Positions 7,706 through 15,794 of a stretch of DNA of 31,627 bases are shown in pieces. The notes under the pieces are model-generated. The model was given only the letters and a program-made list of their open reading frames with translations, ran no database searches and had not been told where the DNA came from. Both the position numbers and the translations under genes were made by a program. Position 1 is the first letter of the stretch. Every line of letters starts with the position of its first letter. Source of the DNA: Gammaproteobacteria bacterium. Lineage in GTDB: Bacteria > Pseudomonadota > Gammaproteobacteria > Chromatiales > Chromatiaceae. The stretch covers positions 1-31,627 of the forward strand of contig VMDJ01000006.1 of the NCBI GenBank assembly GCA_008080925.1, read 5' to 3'.

Positions 7706-8797
7706 ATGACAAAAGATGCAAAAGCCTTTGCTGAACAATGGGTGCGTCCTGAGATACGTGCACTCTCGGCTTATCATGTTCAAGATGCCTCAGGCTTTGT
7801 TAAGTTGGACGCGATGGAGAATCCATTCACGTGGCCAGATGCGCTGCGTGATGAATGGGCAGAGCTGATTAAACACACAAATGTGAATCGTTATCCTGAT
7901 CCACATGCCCAAACGCTAACAAAACAAATTGCAAAGAACATGGGTGTGCCAGAGGGTATGCGTGTGATGCTCGGCAATGGTTCTGACGAGCTGATTCAAA
8001 TGATCGCGATGAGCTTGTCTGGCGATAACCGTGCTGTGATGTCGGTTGAGCCAAGCTTTGTGATGTATCGGATGATCGCGACGTTTTGCGACATGCAATA
8101 TGTTGGCGTTAATTTAGATACGAACGATTTTTCGCTAGATACCGCAGCTATGTTGACTGCAATCAAAGAACATAACCCTGCGGTTATCTTTTTAGCTTAT
8201 CCAAATAACCCAACCACTAATTTGTTTGATGCTGATGGGATTAAACAAATCATTGAAGCTGCTGAGGGGTTGGTCGTTGTGGATGAGGCCTACGCGCCAT
8301 TCACTGATGAAAGCTTCATGCCATTGCTTGGTCAGTATCCAAATCTGGTTGTGATGCGTACGGTATCCAAGATGGGATTGGCAGGTTTACGCCTAGGTTT
8401 GTTGGCAGGCCCTGCTGAATGGCTGAATGAATTTGATAAGGTGCGCTTGCCATACAACATCAATGTGCTGACGCAAGCGAGTGCAGACTTTGCGCTTAAG
8501 CATCAAGCGACCTTTGATGAGCAAACACAGTTGTTACGTAAGGAGCGTGATCGAGTCATCGAGGGCTTGAGTCAGCTATCAGGGGTTAAGGTTTACCCAT
8601 CGGATGCTAACTTTATTTTGATGCGTACACCTGAGGGCAAAGCCAGACCATGGTTTGAAGCGTTAAAAGCGAAAGGCATCTTGATAAAGAATCTCGATGG
8701 CGGTCATCCGATGTTAATCGATTGCTTACGCCCAACTATCGGCACCCCTGATGAGAACGATGCGTTCTTATCAGCAATGCGTGAGATCGCGGCTTAA
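7706..8797 (+). CDS. hisC: Histidinol-phosphate aminotransferase HisC
   Basis: PLP-dependent transaminase that makes histidinol phosphate from imidazole acetol phosphate. 363 residues. Class I/II aminotransferase features: AYPNNPTTNLFD, VVDEAYAPF, and the PLP lysine in TVSKMGLAGLRLGLL. Last gene of the murA-his block. Its TAA stop overlaps the stop of the convergent protease gene by 3 bp, with no room for a terminator between them. Confidence 0.96.
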   Translation: MTKDAKAFAEQWVRPEIRALSAYHVQDASGFVKLDAMENPFTWPDALRDEWAELIKHTNVNRYPDPHAQTLTKQIAKNMGVPEGMRVMLGNGSDELIQMIAMSLSGDNRAVMSVEPSFVMYRMIATFCDMQYVGVNLDTNDFSLDTAAMLTAIKEHNPAVIFLAYPNNPTTNLFDADGIKQIIEAAEGLVVVDEAYAPFTDESFMPLLGQYPNLVVMRTVSKMGLAGLRLGLLAGPAEWLNEFDKVRLPYNINVLTQASADFALKHQATFDEQTQLLRKERDRVIEGLSQLSGVKVYPSDANFILMRTPEGKARPWFEALKAKGILIKNLDGGHPMLIDCLRPTIGTPDENDAFLSAMREIAA

Positions 8798-9936
8798 TCC
8801 AGATTGGTAGGTCGTTCGATCACTTCTACATGCACAGTTTGTGAATTTCCATCGCGGGTAAGCTCTATCTTCACATCTTCACCCGGTTGAATGTCGGCAA
8901 CTAGGTCCACCATAACGCGTGCAGTTTTCGCTTCAATACCATTCACTTTTTGAATGACATCACCAGGCTTTATGCCAGCTTTATCCGCAGGACCATTGCG
9001 TAGGATTTGTGCGATCAGCAAACCTTTTGCATCACCGAGTCCAAGTGCTTGAGCCAGCTCAGGTGTTACGGCTTGTGTGGTAGTCACGCCGATCCAGCCG
9101 CGCACGACACGACCTTTATCGCGAATTTGTTTGAAAACTTTGTTTACCAGTTGCGCTGGAATAGCAAAGCCTACGCCTTCTGAGCCACCACTCTTGGTAT
9201 AGATGGCGGTGTTAATGCCAATCACATCACCATAAGGATTAATCAGAGCGCCGCCTGAGTTACCAGGATTAATGGCCGCATCGGTTTGGATGAAGTTGTC
9301 ATAGCTGGTTAAGCCCAATGACTGACGGCCCAATGCACTGACAATACCCATGGTGACTGTTTGGCCAAGACCAAAGCCGTTACCGATGGCCAACACCACA
9401 TCACCAATCTGCAGATCTTCTGAGCGACCTAGTTGCGCAACGGGGAAGTCTTCACCAGAGGCTTGAAGAACTGCGAGATCTGTTTCGGGGTCGGTGCCAA
9501 CAACGCGTGCTGCCATGCTGCGTCCATCACGCAAGACCACGCGAATCTCCGAGGCATTTTCAATGACATGGTGGTTGGTAATGATGTAACCATTTTTGTT
9601 AACGATCACGCCTGAGCCTAGGTTGTTACGTTTCTCGACACGGGGTTGCGAGAGCTCTTCGCCAAAGAAACGACGGAACAAAGGATCAGAAAAGAAGGGG
9701 TGTGCTTCGCGACGAGTTAATGTTGTCGTAAAAATGTTCACCACAGCTGGCGCTGTTTTTTGTACCGCATCAGCATAAGAGACGGGGCCTTCTTGACGCG
9801 CCAAGGTCATCACCGGTGAGGCGCTGTATTGTGGCTCGCCAAGAAAGTCGGGTTTAAACACCAAGACTAAAAAAGCGGCCGCAAGACCGGTCGCAATCGA
9901 GGTGAACACAAAGGTGAAAGTTCGGTAGAGTCGCAT
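8794..9936 (-). CDS. degS: Membrane-anchored trypsin-like serine protease, DegS/AlgW type, one PDZ domain
   Basis: Periplasmic HtrA-family protease. An N-terminal signal anchor (about residues 8-27) is followed by the protease domain with a catalytic triad seen as H123 (TNHHV), D153 (TDLAVL) and S227 (NPGNSGG), then one PDZ domain (about 270-370). One PDZ, an anchor and 380 residues fit DegS/AlgW, which cleave the anti-sigma factor RseA/MucA in the envelope stress response, better than the two-PDZ DegP/DegQ. The ATG at 9936 is preferred over a TTG at 9957 because an AGAGGA lies 10 bp before it. Diverges from the NIF3-family gene; the two starts are about 90 bp apart. Confidence 0.92.
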   Translation of the reverse strand: MRLYRTFTFVFTSIATGLAAAFLVLVFKPDFLGEPQYSASPVMTLARQEGPVSYADAVQKTAPAVVNIFTTTLTRREAHPFFSDPLFRRFFGEELSQPRVEKRNNLGSGVIVNKNGYIITNHHVIENASEIRVVLRDGRSMAARVVGTDPETDLAVLQASGEDFPVAQLGRSEDLQIGDVVLAIGNGFGLGQTVTMGIVSALGRQSLGLTSYDNFIQTDAAINPGNSGGALINPYGDVIGINTAIYTKSGGSEGVGFAIPAQLVNKVFKQIRDKGRVVRGWIGVTTTQAVTPELAQALGLGDAKGLLIAQILRNGPADKAGIKPGDVIQKVNGIEAKTARVMVDLVADIQPGEDVKIELTRDGNSQTVHVEVIERPTNLD

Positions 9937-10025
9937 TAGTGGCCGTTCCTCTGGCAATGCTTGTATTTAAAGAGCATAGGGTACGGAATCTGATGGTCGC
10001 TGTCATGACAACCGAGGAAATGCTG

Positions 10026-10763
10026 ATGACAACTGTTTCGGAGATAACGCGTTATTGCGACGAGCTGCTAGATGCGCACAGCTTCGATGACTATTGCCCA
10101 AATGGTCTGCAAGTTGAAGCTTCCGATGAGGTCACCAAGATTGTGTCTGGCGTAACGGCAAGCGCAGAGCTGATTGATGCGGCGATCGAGCAAAAAGCGC
10201 AGTTGCTGCTGGTGCATCACGGCTATTTTTGGCGTGGTGAGCCTCAGCCACTGACTGGCATGAAGGGGCAGCGCATCGCGAAATTGATCAAAAACGGTAT
10301 CAGCTTGTTGGCGTATCACTTGCCTTTGGATGCTCACACATCACTGGGCAATAATGCGGGTTTGGGTGAGGCGCTTGGCTTTCAAGGCTCCCCAGTAGAT
10401 GCTAAGTCATTGATTTGGTTGGCAGAAGGTAACCTTGAGCTTGATCAGCTAACGACACGGGTGCAACAGGCCACCGAGCGTGAGCCTTTGGTGATTGGCG
10501 AAAATCGTCCAATAAAGCAGATCGCTTGGTGTACAGGAGCGGCTCAAGGTCAGATTCACAAGGCGCAAGCTGCAGGGGCTGATGTCTACATTAGTGGTGA
10601 AATCTCAGAGTCTACCGTGCATGCCGCCCGAGAAATGGGTATTGCCTATATCGCCGCAGGGCATCATGCGACCGAGCGATTCGGCGCCAGATCCTTAGGA
10701 GAACATTTGGCGGGTCGGTTTGGTGTTGAACACCGGTTTGTCGATATCGCAAACCCGGTCTAA
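10026..10763 (+). CDS. NIF3/YbgI-family dinuclear metal protein
   Basis: 245-residue protein of the NIF3 (DUF34, YbgI) family; members form ring-shaped hexamers with two metal ions per subunit. E. coli YbgI is often annotated as a GTP cyclohydrolase I type 2 homologue, but the true role is debated. Metal-binding segments are visible: LLVHHGYFWRGEP, LLAYHLPLDAH and, near the C-terminus, AAGHHATERFG. The ATG at 10026 is chosen because GAGGAA (10014-10019) sits 6 bp upstream; in-frame ATGs at 10008 and 10020 lie on or next to that site. In other Gammaproteobacteria this gene also sits beside the HtrA protease and petABC. Confidence 0.9.
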   Translation: MTTVSEITRYCDELLDAHSFDDYCPNGLQVEASDEVTKIVSGVTASAELIDAAIEQKAQLLLVHHGYFWRGEPQPLTGMKGQRIAKLIKNGISLLAYHLPLDAHTSLGNNAGLGEALGFQGSPVDAKSLIWLAEGNLELDQLTTRVQQATEREPLVIGENRPIKQIAWCTGAAQGQIHKAQAAGADVYISGEISESTVHAAREMGIAYIAAGHHATERFGARSLGEHLAGRFGVEHRFVDIANPV

Positions 10764-10800
10764 ACCCAAACAACTTTTGGCATGGATTAGCCCTCTTTTC

Positions 10801-10830
10801 TTGACCCAACCTCGCCCTATATAAGAGAAT
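10801..10830 (+). promoter_or_regulatory. Candidate sigma-70 promoter for petABC
   Basis: TTGACC (10801-10806), 18 bp spacer, GAGAAT (10825-10830), with the run TATATAAGAGAAT just before a GCG-rich discriminator. Transcription would start near 10837 and give a leader of about 90 bases containing a small CCGC/GCGG hairpin. The same TTGACC ... TAAGAGAAT pattern precedes mlaF. The -10 is not consensus. Confidence 0.4.
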
Positions 10831-10929
10831 CGCGACCGCATTGCGGGATTTATCAGTATTTTCGTATGAAATGATTTGCCTCAACTGCTCGCAAGCGACA
10901 TAAAAATGTGAGGCTATCGGGAGTTTTCA

Positions 10930-11523
10930 ATGAGTTCAGAAGGCGTAGACCTGAAAAAGCGCCGCTTCTTGACCGCGACAACGTCGGTTATCGGAGCGGT
11001 TGGCGCTGGTTTTGCCGCTGTCCCTTTCGTTGCTAACTGGCAGCCATCTGCGCGTGCGAAAGCCGCCGGTGCTCCAGAAGAAGCGAATCTCAGTGGTTTA
11101 GAAGAAGGTGGCCTGTTGCGCGTTAAGTGGCGCGGCAAGGTATGTTGGGTTGTTCATCGTAGTGAAGAGATGATCAAAGACTTGGCGTCACTTGACGGCA
11201 ACTTAGCTGATCCAGCATCTGCTGTTCCTCAACAGCCGGCATATTGCACTAATGCAACACGTGCGATTAAAGATAAGTACTTCGTGGCTGTTGGTATCTG
11301 TACTCACTTAGGTTGTTCACCAACTTTCCGTCCTGAAGTTGCACCAGCAGACTTGGGTGGTGATTGGAAAGGTGGTTTCTATTGCCCATGTCACGGCTCT
11401 AAGTTTGACTTGGCTGGCCGTGTCTATGCCGGCGTTCCAGCACCAACTAACTTGGTGATTCCACCGCACATGTACAAGTCTGATGACGTGATCATGATCG
11501 GTGTTGATGGAGGTGCAGCATGA
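10930..11523 (+). CDS. petA: Ubiquinol-cytochrome c reductase iron-sulfur subunit (Rieske)
   Basis: Rieske subunit of the bc1 complex; takes an electron from ubiquinol at the Qo site and passes it to cytochrome c1 on the periplasmic side. The N-terminus has a twin-arginine type motif (KKRRFLTATT, residues 9-18) followed by a hydrophobic anchor, as expected for Tat export of a folded Fe-S protein. The 2Fe-2S ligands are in CTHLGC (C124, H126) and CPCHGS (C152, H155), with C129 and C154 as the disulfide pair. 197 residues. A clear CGGGAG lies before the ATG at 10930. It overlaps petB by 4 bp (ATGA). Confidence 0.97.
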   Translation: MSSEGVDLKKRRFLTATTSVIGAVGAGFAAVPFVANWQPSARAKAAGAPEEANLSGLEEGGLLRVKWRGKVCWVVHRSEEMIKDLASLDGNLADPASAVPQQPAYCTNATRAIKDKYFVAVGICTHLGCSPTFRPEVAPADLGGDWKGGFYCPCHGSKFDLAGRVYAGVPAPTNLVIPPHMYKSDDVIMIGVDGGAA

Positions 11524-12755
11524 GTTTCTTAAATTGGATTGATGAGCGTTTCCCACTGTCAAAAGTGTGGAGCGAGCACTTAGCTGATTATTACGCACCA
11601 AAGAACTTTAACTTCTGGTACTTCTTCGGCTCGCTTGCGATGCTGATGTTGGTTAACCAGATTGTTACAGGTGTTTGGTTAGCGATGGCGTATAAGCCAG
11701 ATGCAGACTTAGCGTTTGCTTCGGTCGAGTACATCATGCGCGACATGGACTACGGTTGGTTGATTCGCTACATGCACTCAACTGGCGCGTCCTTCTTCTT
11801 TATTGTTGTGTATCTGCACATGTTCCGCGGCTTGATGTACGGCTCATACCGTCAGCCACGTGAGTTGTTGTGGATCATTGGTGTGGTTATCTACCTAGTG
11901 ATGATGGCAACGGCATTCATGGGTTACTTGTTGCCATGGGGTCAGATGTCTTACTGGGGTGCACAGGTAATCGTTAACTTGTTTGCAGCAGTACCGTTCG
12001 GCATTGGTGAGCCATTGTCAGAGTGGATTCGTGGTGACTACGTTATCTCTGATGCAACCTTGAACCGCTTCTTCGCGTTGCATTTCTTGTTGCCATTTGT
12101 TTTGGCGGCATTGGTGTTTGTTCACATCGTAGCGTTGCACAAGGTTGGCTCAAACAACCCAGATGGTATCGAGATCAAGAAGAACAAAGATGAGAATGGC
12201 ATCCCACGTGATGGCATCAAGTTCCACCCTTACTACTCAATCAAAGACGTGTTTGGTATTGGTGTGTTCTTAATCTTCTTCACAGCGGTAATCTTCTTTG
12301 CCCCGGAAATGGGTGGCTACTTCATTGAAGCACCTAACTTTGAGCCAGCAAACCCGTTGAAGACACCTGAGCATATTGCACCGGTTTGGTACTTCACGCC
12401 GTTCTACGCCATGTTGCGTGCGGTTCCACCGATGTTTGGTTCTCAGTTCCCAGGCGTATTGGTGATGTTTGGTTCAATTGCGTTGTTCTTTATCCTGCCT
12501 TGGTTGGATCGCAGCCCTGTTAAATCAATCCGCTACAAAGGCCCAATCTTTAAGACTGCATTGGCAATCTTTGTTGTGACCTTCGTCTTCTTGGGTTACC
12601 TAGGTGTTGTCGCTTCAACCGAGATGATCTTGGGTGTGGAAGCGTCTATTTGGGCGCCTATCTTCACAGCGATTTATTTCGCCTTCTTCTTGTTGATGCC
12701 TATCTACTCGAAGTTGGATAAAACCAAGCCAGTACCAGAGAGGGTAACGTCATGA
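11520..12755 (+). CDS. petB: Cytochrome b of the bc1 complex
   Basis: Integral membrane diheme cytochrome b carrying the Qo and Qi quinone sites. 411 residues with eight expected helices; haem-ligand histidines lie in the helices around RYMHSTGASFFF/VVYLHMFRG and LHFLLPFVLAALVFVH. The Qo-site tetrapeptide reads PVWY (in HIAPVWYFTPFY) instead of the mitochondrial PEWY, a variant known from Beta- and Gammaproteobacteria. Many codons end in C or in preferred T/G forms, typical of a highly expressed gene. Overlaps petA and petC by 4 bp each, so the three are translationally coupled. Confidence 0.97.
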   Translation: MSFLNWIDERFPLSKVWSEHLADYYAPKNFNFWYFFGSLAMLMLVNQIVTGVWLAMAYKPDADLAFASVEYIMRDMDYGWLIRYMHSTGASFFFIVVYLHMFRGLMYGSYRQPRELLWIIGVVIYLVMMATAFMGYLLPWGQMSYWGAQVIVNLFAAVPFGIGEPLSEWIRGDYVISDATLNRFFALHFLLPFVLAALVFVHIVALHKVGSNNPDGIEIKKNKDENGIPRDGIKFHPYYSIKDVFGIGVFLIFFTAVIFFAPEMGGYFIEAPNFEPANPLKTPEHIAPVWYFTPFYAMLRAVPPMFGSQFPGVLVMFGSIALFFILPWLDRSPVKSIRYKGPIFKTALAIFVVTFVFLGYLGVVASTEMILGVEASIWAPIFTAIYFAFFLLMPIYSKLDKTKPVPERVTS

Positions 12756-13567
12756 AAAAGCTGATTGCAGTTGCAGCTCTGGCGCTGTTACCTCTGACCT
12801 CATTTGCAGGTGGTGGTGCAGCTGTCCAACTTGAAGATGCAAATATCGACCTGACTAACCATGCTGCGATTCAGCGTGGTGCTAAGTACTTCACTAACTA
12901 CTGCATGGGCTGTCACTCAGCTAAATACGTGCGTTATCAGTTGATGAAGCAAGTGGGTCTGAGCGAAGAGGAAATCAAAGACAACCTGATGTTCGATAAG
13001 AACAAGAAGGTGGGTGATTTGATGACTATCGCGTTAGCACCTGAAGATGCGGGTAAGTGGTTTGGTGCGCCTGCGCCAGATCTAACCTTGGAAGCACGTC
13101 TTCGTAAAGGTCCCGATTGGATTTACAGCTACCTGAAAGGTTTCTACTCAGATCCTTCGCGTCCAATGGGTGTGAACAACACTGTGTTTAAGAACGTGGG
13201 CATGCCTAACGTTTTGTGGGAACTCGAAGGTGTTAAAGAAGCGGTTTACCGTTACGACGTGGCGCACAATGGCCACGCTGTAGAAAGCTTTGATAACAAA
13301 GCGGATGCAGAAGCAGCCGCAGCAAAGCACGGTGAAGGCTACAAGGTAGAAAAGCACGTTGAGTCACTGAAGGTGGTTAAGCCAGGTCAGATGTCTTCTG
13401 CTGAGTTCGATCAGGTGGCGCGCGATCTTTCTACTTATCTGGTCTACATCGCAGAGCCTAATAAGCTTGAGCGCCAGCAGATGGGTTTGTGGGTCATCTT
13501 GTTCCTCTCGATCTTCACCGTCATCGCATACATGACGAAGAAAGAGTGGTGGAAGGACGTCCACTAA
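12752..13567 (+). CDS. petC: Cytochrome c1 of the bc1 complex
   Basis: Periplasmic haem c subunit that accepts electrons from the Rieske protein and passes them to a soluble cytochrome c. A Sec signal peptide covers residues 1-19 (MKKLIAVAAL ... TSFA). The CMGCH haem site is at C51-H55; a C-terminal helix (WVILFLSIFTVIAYMTKK) anchors it to the membrane. 271 residues. An insert around residues 165-210, rich in Ala, Lys and Glu, appears to be a variable loop. Last gene of petABC; two stacked hairpins follow, the second a terminator. Confidence 0.96.
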   Translation: MKKLIAVAALALLPLTSFAGGGAAVQLEDANIDLTNHAAIQRGAKYFTNYCMGCHSAKYVRYQLMKQVGLSEEEIKDNLMFDKNKKVGDLMTIALAPEDAGKWFGAPAPDLTLEARLRKGPDWIYSYLKGFYSDPSRPMGVNNTVFKNVGMPNVLWELEGVKEAVYRYDVAHNGHAVESFDNKADAEAAAAKHGEGYKVEKHVESLKVVKPGQMSSAEFDQVARDLSTYLVYIAEPNKLERQQMGLWVILFLSIFTVIAYMTKKEWWKDVH

Positions 13568-13617
13568 GCGAGTAATCGCAAGGCTTAGCGCGGCGTTAGC
13601 GCTGTAACGCAAGCCAA

Positions 13618-13653
13618 AAGGCGCGCAGTTTGATATACTGTGCGCCTTTTTTT
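13618..13653 (+). terminator. Intrinsic terminator of petABC
   Basis: A 12-bp stem (13618-13629 with 13637-13648, one G-U pair), a 7-base loop and a run of seven T. A second inverted repeat just upstream (around 13580-13614; GGCTT/AAGCC and AGCGC/GCGCT) may form another hairpin. The terminator loop holds an extended -10 sequence, described separately. Confidence 0.85.
13631..13639 (+). promoter_or_regulatory. Candidate extended -10 promoter for sspA inside the petABC terminator
   Basis: TGATATACT fits the extended -10 form TGnTATAAT with one mismatch. It lies in the loop and right arm of the terminator; transcription would begin near 13646, about 63 bases before the sspA ATG. No convincing -35 is seen, which extended -10 promoters can do without. 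Confidence 0.4.
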
Positions 13654-13708
13654 ATGAGTCTAGACAGAAGCTTATGTCCGCATTGGGCAAGGCTTGCAAG
13701 GAGTAACA

Positions 13709-14341
13709 ATGGCTGAAGCTGCGAATCGACGTACCGTGATGACCCTTTTTTCTGACCCGGTCAGTATTCACAGCCATCGTATCCGTCTAGTCCTTTCTGA
13801 GAAAAACGTGACTTGTGAGATCGAAGATGTGGATCCAGCCGCGATGCCGGAAGACCTACTTGATCTCAATCCATACGGTACCGTACCTACATTGGTTGAT
13901 CGTGACTTGGCGCTGTTTGATACCCGCGTGATGTGTGAATACATCGATGAGCGTTTCCCACATCCGCCACTGCTACCGGTTGATCCAGTCACCCGTGCAA
14001 ATATCCGTCAGTACATGAGTCGTATCGAAAGCGATTGGTACCCAATGGCTGAAGATATTTTGGCTGGCGGCAAGGCAGCTACGAAAGCGCGTAAAGAGTT
14101 GAAAGAAGCACTCACTGCTTCAGCGCCAATCTTTGCGGCTAGCCCATTCTTTATGAGTGAAGAGTACACCTTGGTTGATGCGACCTTAGCTCCACTGTTG
14201 TGGCGTTTAGATGTTCTCGGTATCGAATTGACCGGTGCAGCAAGCAAGCAAGTACTGACCTATGCAGCGACTATGTTTAAGCGCGCGGGTTTCATTAAGA
14301 GCCTTACCGAAGGCGAACGCGAGATGCGCGGCAAGAAATAA
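13709..14341 (+). CDS. sspA: Stringent starvation protein A (SspA)
   Basis: RNA-polymerase-associated protein with a glutathione S-transferase fold but no transferase activity; in E. coli it helps survival in stationary phase and acid by acting at sigma-70 promoters. The 210 residues show the thioredoxin-like N-domain (MTLFSDPVSIHSHRIRLVL) and the PHPPLLP surface patch typical of SspA. The start is the ATG at 13709, with AAGGAG (13698-13703) 5 bp before it; the frame also opens at a TTG further upstream but that is overlapped by the ribosome-binding site. sspB follows after 4 bp, as in most Gammaproteobacteria. Confidence 0.95.
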   Translation: MAEAANRRTVMTLFSDPVSIHSHRIRLVLSEKNVTCEIEDVDPAAMPEDLLDLNPYGTVPTLVDRDLALFDTRVMCEYIDERFPHPPLLPVDPVTRANIRQYMSRIESDWYPMAEDILAGGKAATKARKELKEALTASAPIFAASPFFMSEEYTLVDATLAPLLWRLDVLGIELTGAASKQVLTYAATMFKRAGFIKSLTEGEREMRGKK

Positions 14342-14345
14342 GCCG

Positions 14346-14762
14346 ATGACTTCCAATCGTCCATATCTCATTCGAGCATTGTATGAGTGGCTGGTCGATA
14401 ACGATCAGACACCTTACCTGCTTGTTGATGCCATGCATGAAGATGCACAGGTGCCAACACAGTTTGTGGATGATGGCCGTATTGTGCTGAATGTCAGCCC
14501 CAGTGCGGTGATGGATCTTGAGTTAGGCAACGAGTTTATTAGCTTTAACGCGCGCTTTGGCGGTAAAGCCCAGCAAGTCTTTGTCCCACCGGATGCCGTA
14601 TTGGGTATTTACTCCAAAGAGAATGGCGAAGGCATGCTCTTCCCGAGCGATGGCGAAGTCTATGAAGAGGTTGAGTTCATTGATGATGACGATGATCAGC
14701 CTGAACCACCTGATGATCCAACGCCACCTCGCGGCAAGCCTGCGCTAAAAATCGTTAAGTGA
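14346..14762 (+). CDS. sspB: ClpXP protease specificity-enhancing factor SspB
   Basis: Adaptor that binds ssrA-tagged proteins and hands them to ClpXP. 138 residues from the ATG at 14346. The N-terminal substrate-binding domain begins RPYLIRALYEWLVDN; a long acidic linker (EFIDDDDDQPEPPDDP) leads to the C-terminal ClpX-binding motif, here GKPALKIVK. The frame is open upstream through the end of sspA, but the short gap and the usual MTSNRPYLIRA start decide the call. It ends exactly where the convergent DUF3301 gene ends. Confidence 0.95.
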   Translation: MTSNRPYLIRALYEWLVDNDQTPYLLVDAMHEDAQVPTQFVDDGRIVLNVSPSAVMDLELGNEFISFNARFGGKAQQVFVPPDAVLGIYSKENGEGMLFPSDGEVYEEVEFIDDDDDQPEPPDDPTPPRGKPALKIVK

Positions 14763-15092
14763 TTAGTTGATTGAGACGACTGTCTCTTGGCTAGGCGAGT
14801 CGATGTGGTAGGTCGCTAAACGACTACCCAATAGAACTAACGAGCCCGTTCTGCGCTCAGTGCCTTCAATGGTGTAATCAAAACGATAGGTACGCTTTAG
14901 GCGTAAACCTTCGCGTGGCCAGCTAACACCTAAGCGACGAAGTGCGACGGTCTCATCGAGTAATTGCACATCATGTTTTAAGCAAAGACGCGAAGTGATC
15001 TGAACGGCAAGTTCATGGCTACGAGTGCTGTCAAACCAAAGCCAAACCAGAAAGGCGATAAGGAGCAGCGGCGTGATATCAACAAGTTGCAT
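14763..15092 (-). CDS. DUF3301 family protein
   Basis: 109 residues. One N-terminal membrane helix (about residues 6-23, ending LVWLWFDSTRSHE), then a soluble domain with LLDETVALRRLGV and RLKRTYRFDYT, which is the pattern I know from DUF3301 proteins of Gammaproteobacteria. Function unknown; the helix and basic region suggest an inner-membrane protein with its domain in the cytoplasm. The ATG directly abuts the trmB stop codon, so it is probably the last gene of the thiS-thiG-trmB transcript. Confidence 0.85.
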   Translation of the reverse strand: MQLVDITPLLLIAFLVWLWFDSTRSHELAVQITSRLCLKHDVQLLDETVALRRLGVSWPREGLRLKRTYRFDYTIEGTERRTGSLVLLGSRLATYHIDSPSQETVVSIN

Positions 15093-15791
15093 CTAAGTGC
15101 GCTTAAAGATCAGATCCCAAACGCCATGACCTAGGCGAATGCCACGCTGTTCAAACTTTGTTAACGGACGCTCTTCAGGACGTTCAACAAAATCATTTGC
15201 TGCAGTGTTACTAAATAAATCAGCTGATTCATTGAGAACCTCTAGCATGTGTTCAGCATAAGGTTCCCAGTCGGTTGCGGCATGGAAAAAACCATCGGTG
15301 GATAGTTTTTTATGCAGTAGCTCCAAGAAGCTGCGTTGCACAATCCGGCGCTTATGATGTTTCTTTTTATGCCAAGGGTCGGGAAAGAAAAGATACAGAC
15401 CACGTAAGGAATCATCTGGCACCATATCACGCAGCACCTCAATTGCATCATGCTGGCACACGCGCACGTTGGTGCATTCAAATTCTTCGAGACGCATTAA
15501 GAGATGACCGACACCAGGCCCATGAACCTCTATGCCGAGATAATTTCGATCAGGGTTTTGACGCGCCATCTCGGCCAGTGATTCACCGTTACCGAAACCA
15601 ATTTCGATGTGTACCGGATGCTCGTTACCAAACACCACTGACCAATCGAGTGATTTGGTGGCGTAATCAATGCCGAGTGTTGGCCAGAATAATTCGAATG
15701 CGCGCTCTTGGCCTTTGGTCAGTCGACCTTGGCGCAGCACAAAGCTGCGAATCGCACGTTGGCGTTTATCGTCGTTAACCGGTGCAGACAT
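15093..15791 (-). CDS. trmB: tRNA (guanine-N7-)-methyltransferase TrmB
   Basis: SAM-dependent enzyme that methylates G46 in the variable loop of tRNAs. 232 residues. Rossmann-fold methyltransferase features: IEIGFGNGESLAEMA (SAM loop), IEVHGPGVGHLL, and the family signature LYLFFPDPWHKKKHHKRR. The N-terminal extension RQRAIRSFVLRQGRLT is usual. The ATG at 15791 lies 3 bp after the thiG stop, so it is co-transcribed with the thiamine genes. Confidence 0.95.
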   Translation of the reverse strand: MSAPVNDDKRQRAIRSFVLRQGRLTKGQERAFELFWPTLGIDYATKSLDWSVVFGNEHPVHIEIGFGNGESLAEMARQNPDRNYLGIEVHGPGVGHLLMRLEEFECTNVRVCQHDAIEVLRDMVPDDSLRGLYLFFPDPWHKKKHHKRRIVQRSFLELLHKKLSTDGFFHAATDWEPYAEHMLEVLNESADLFSNTAANDFVERPEERPLTKFEQRGIRLGHGVWDLIFKRT

Positions 15792-15794
15792 AAC

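Noticed and set aside
15275..15778. 167-codon plus-strand frame opposite trmB
   Set aside because: trmB is certain on the minus strand from its motifs and its coupling to thiG; this is its shadow.
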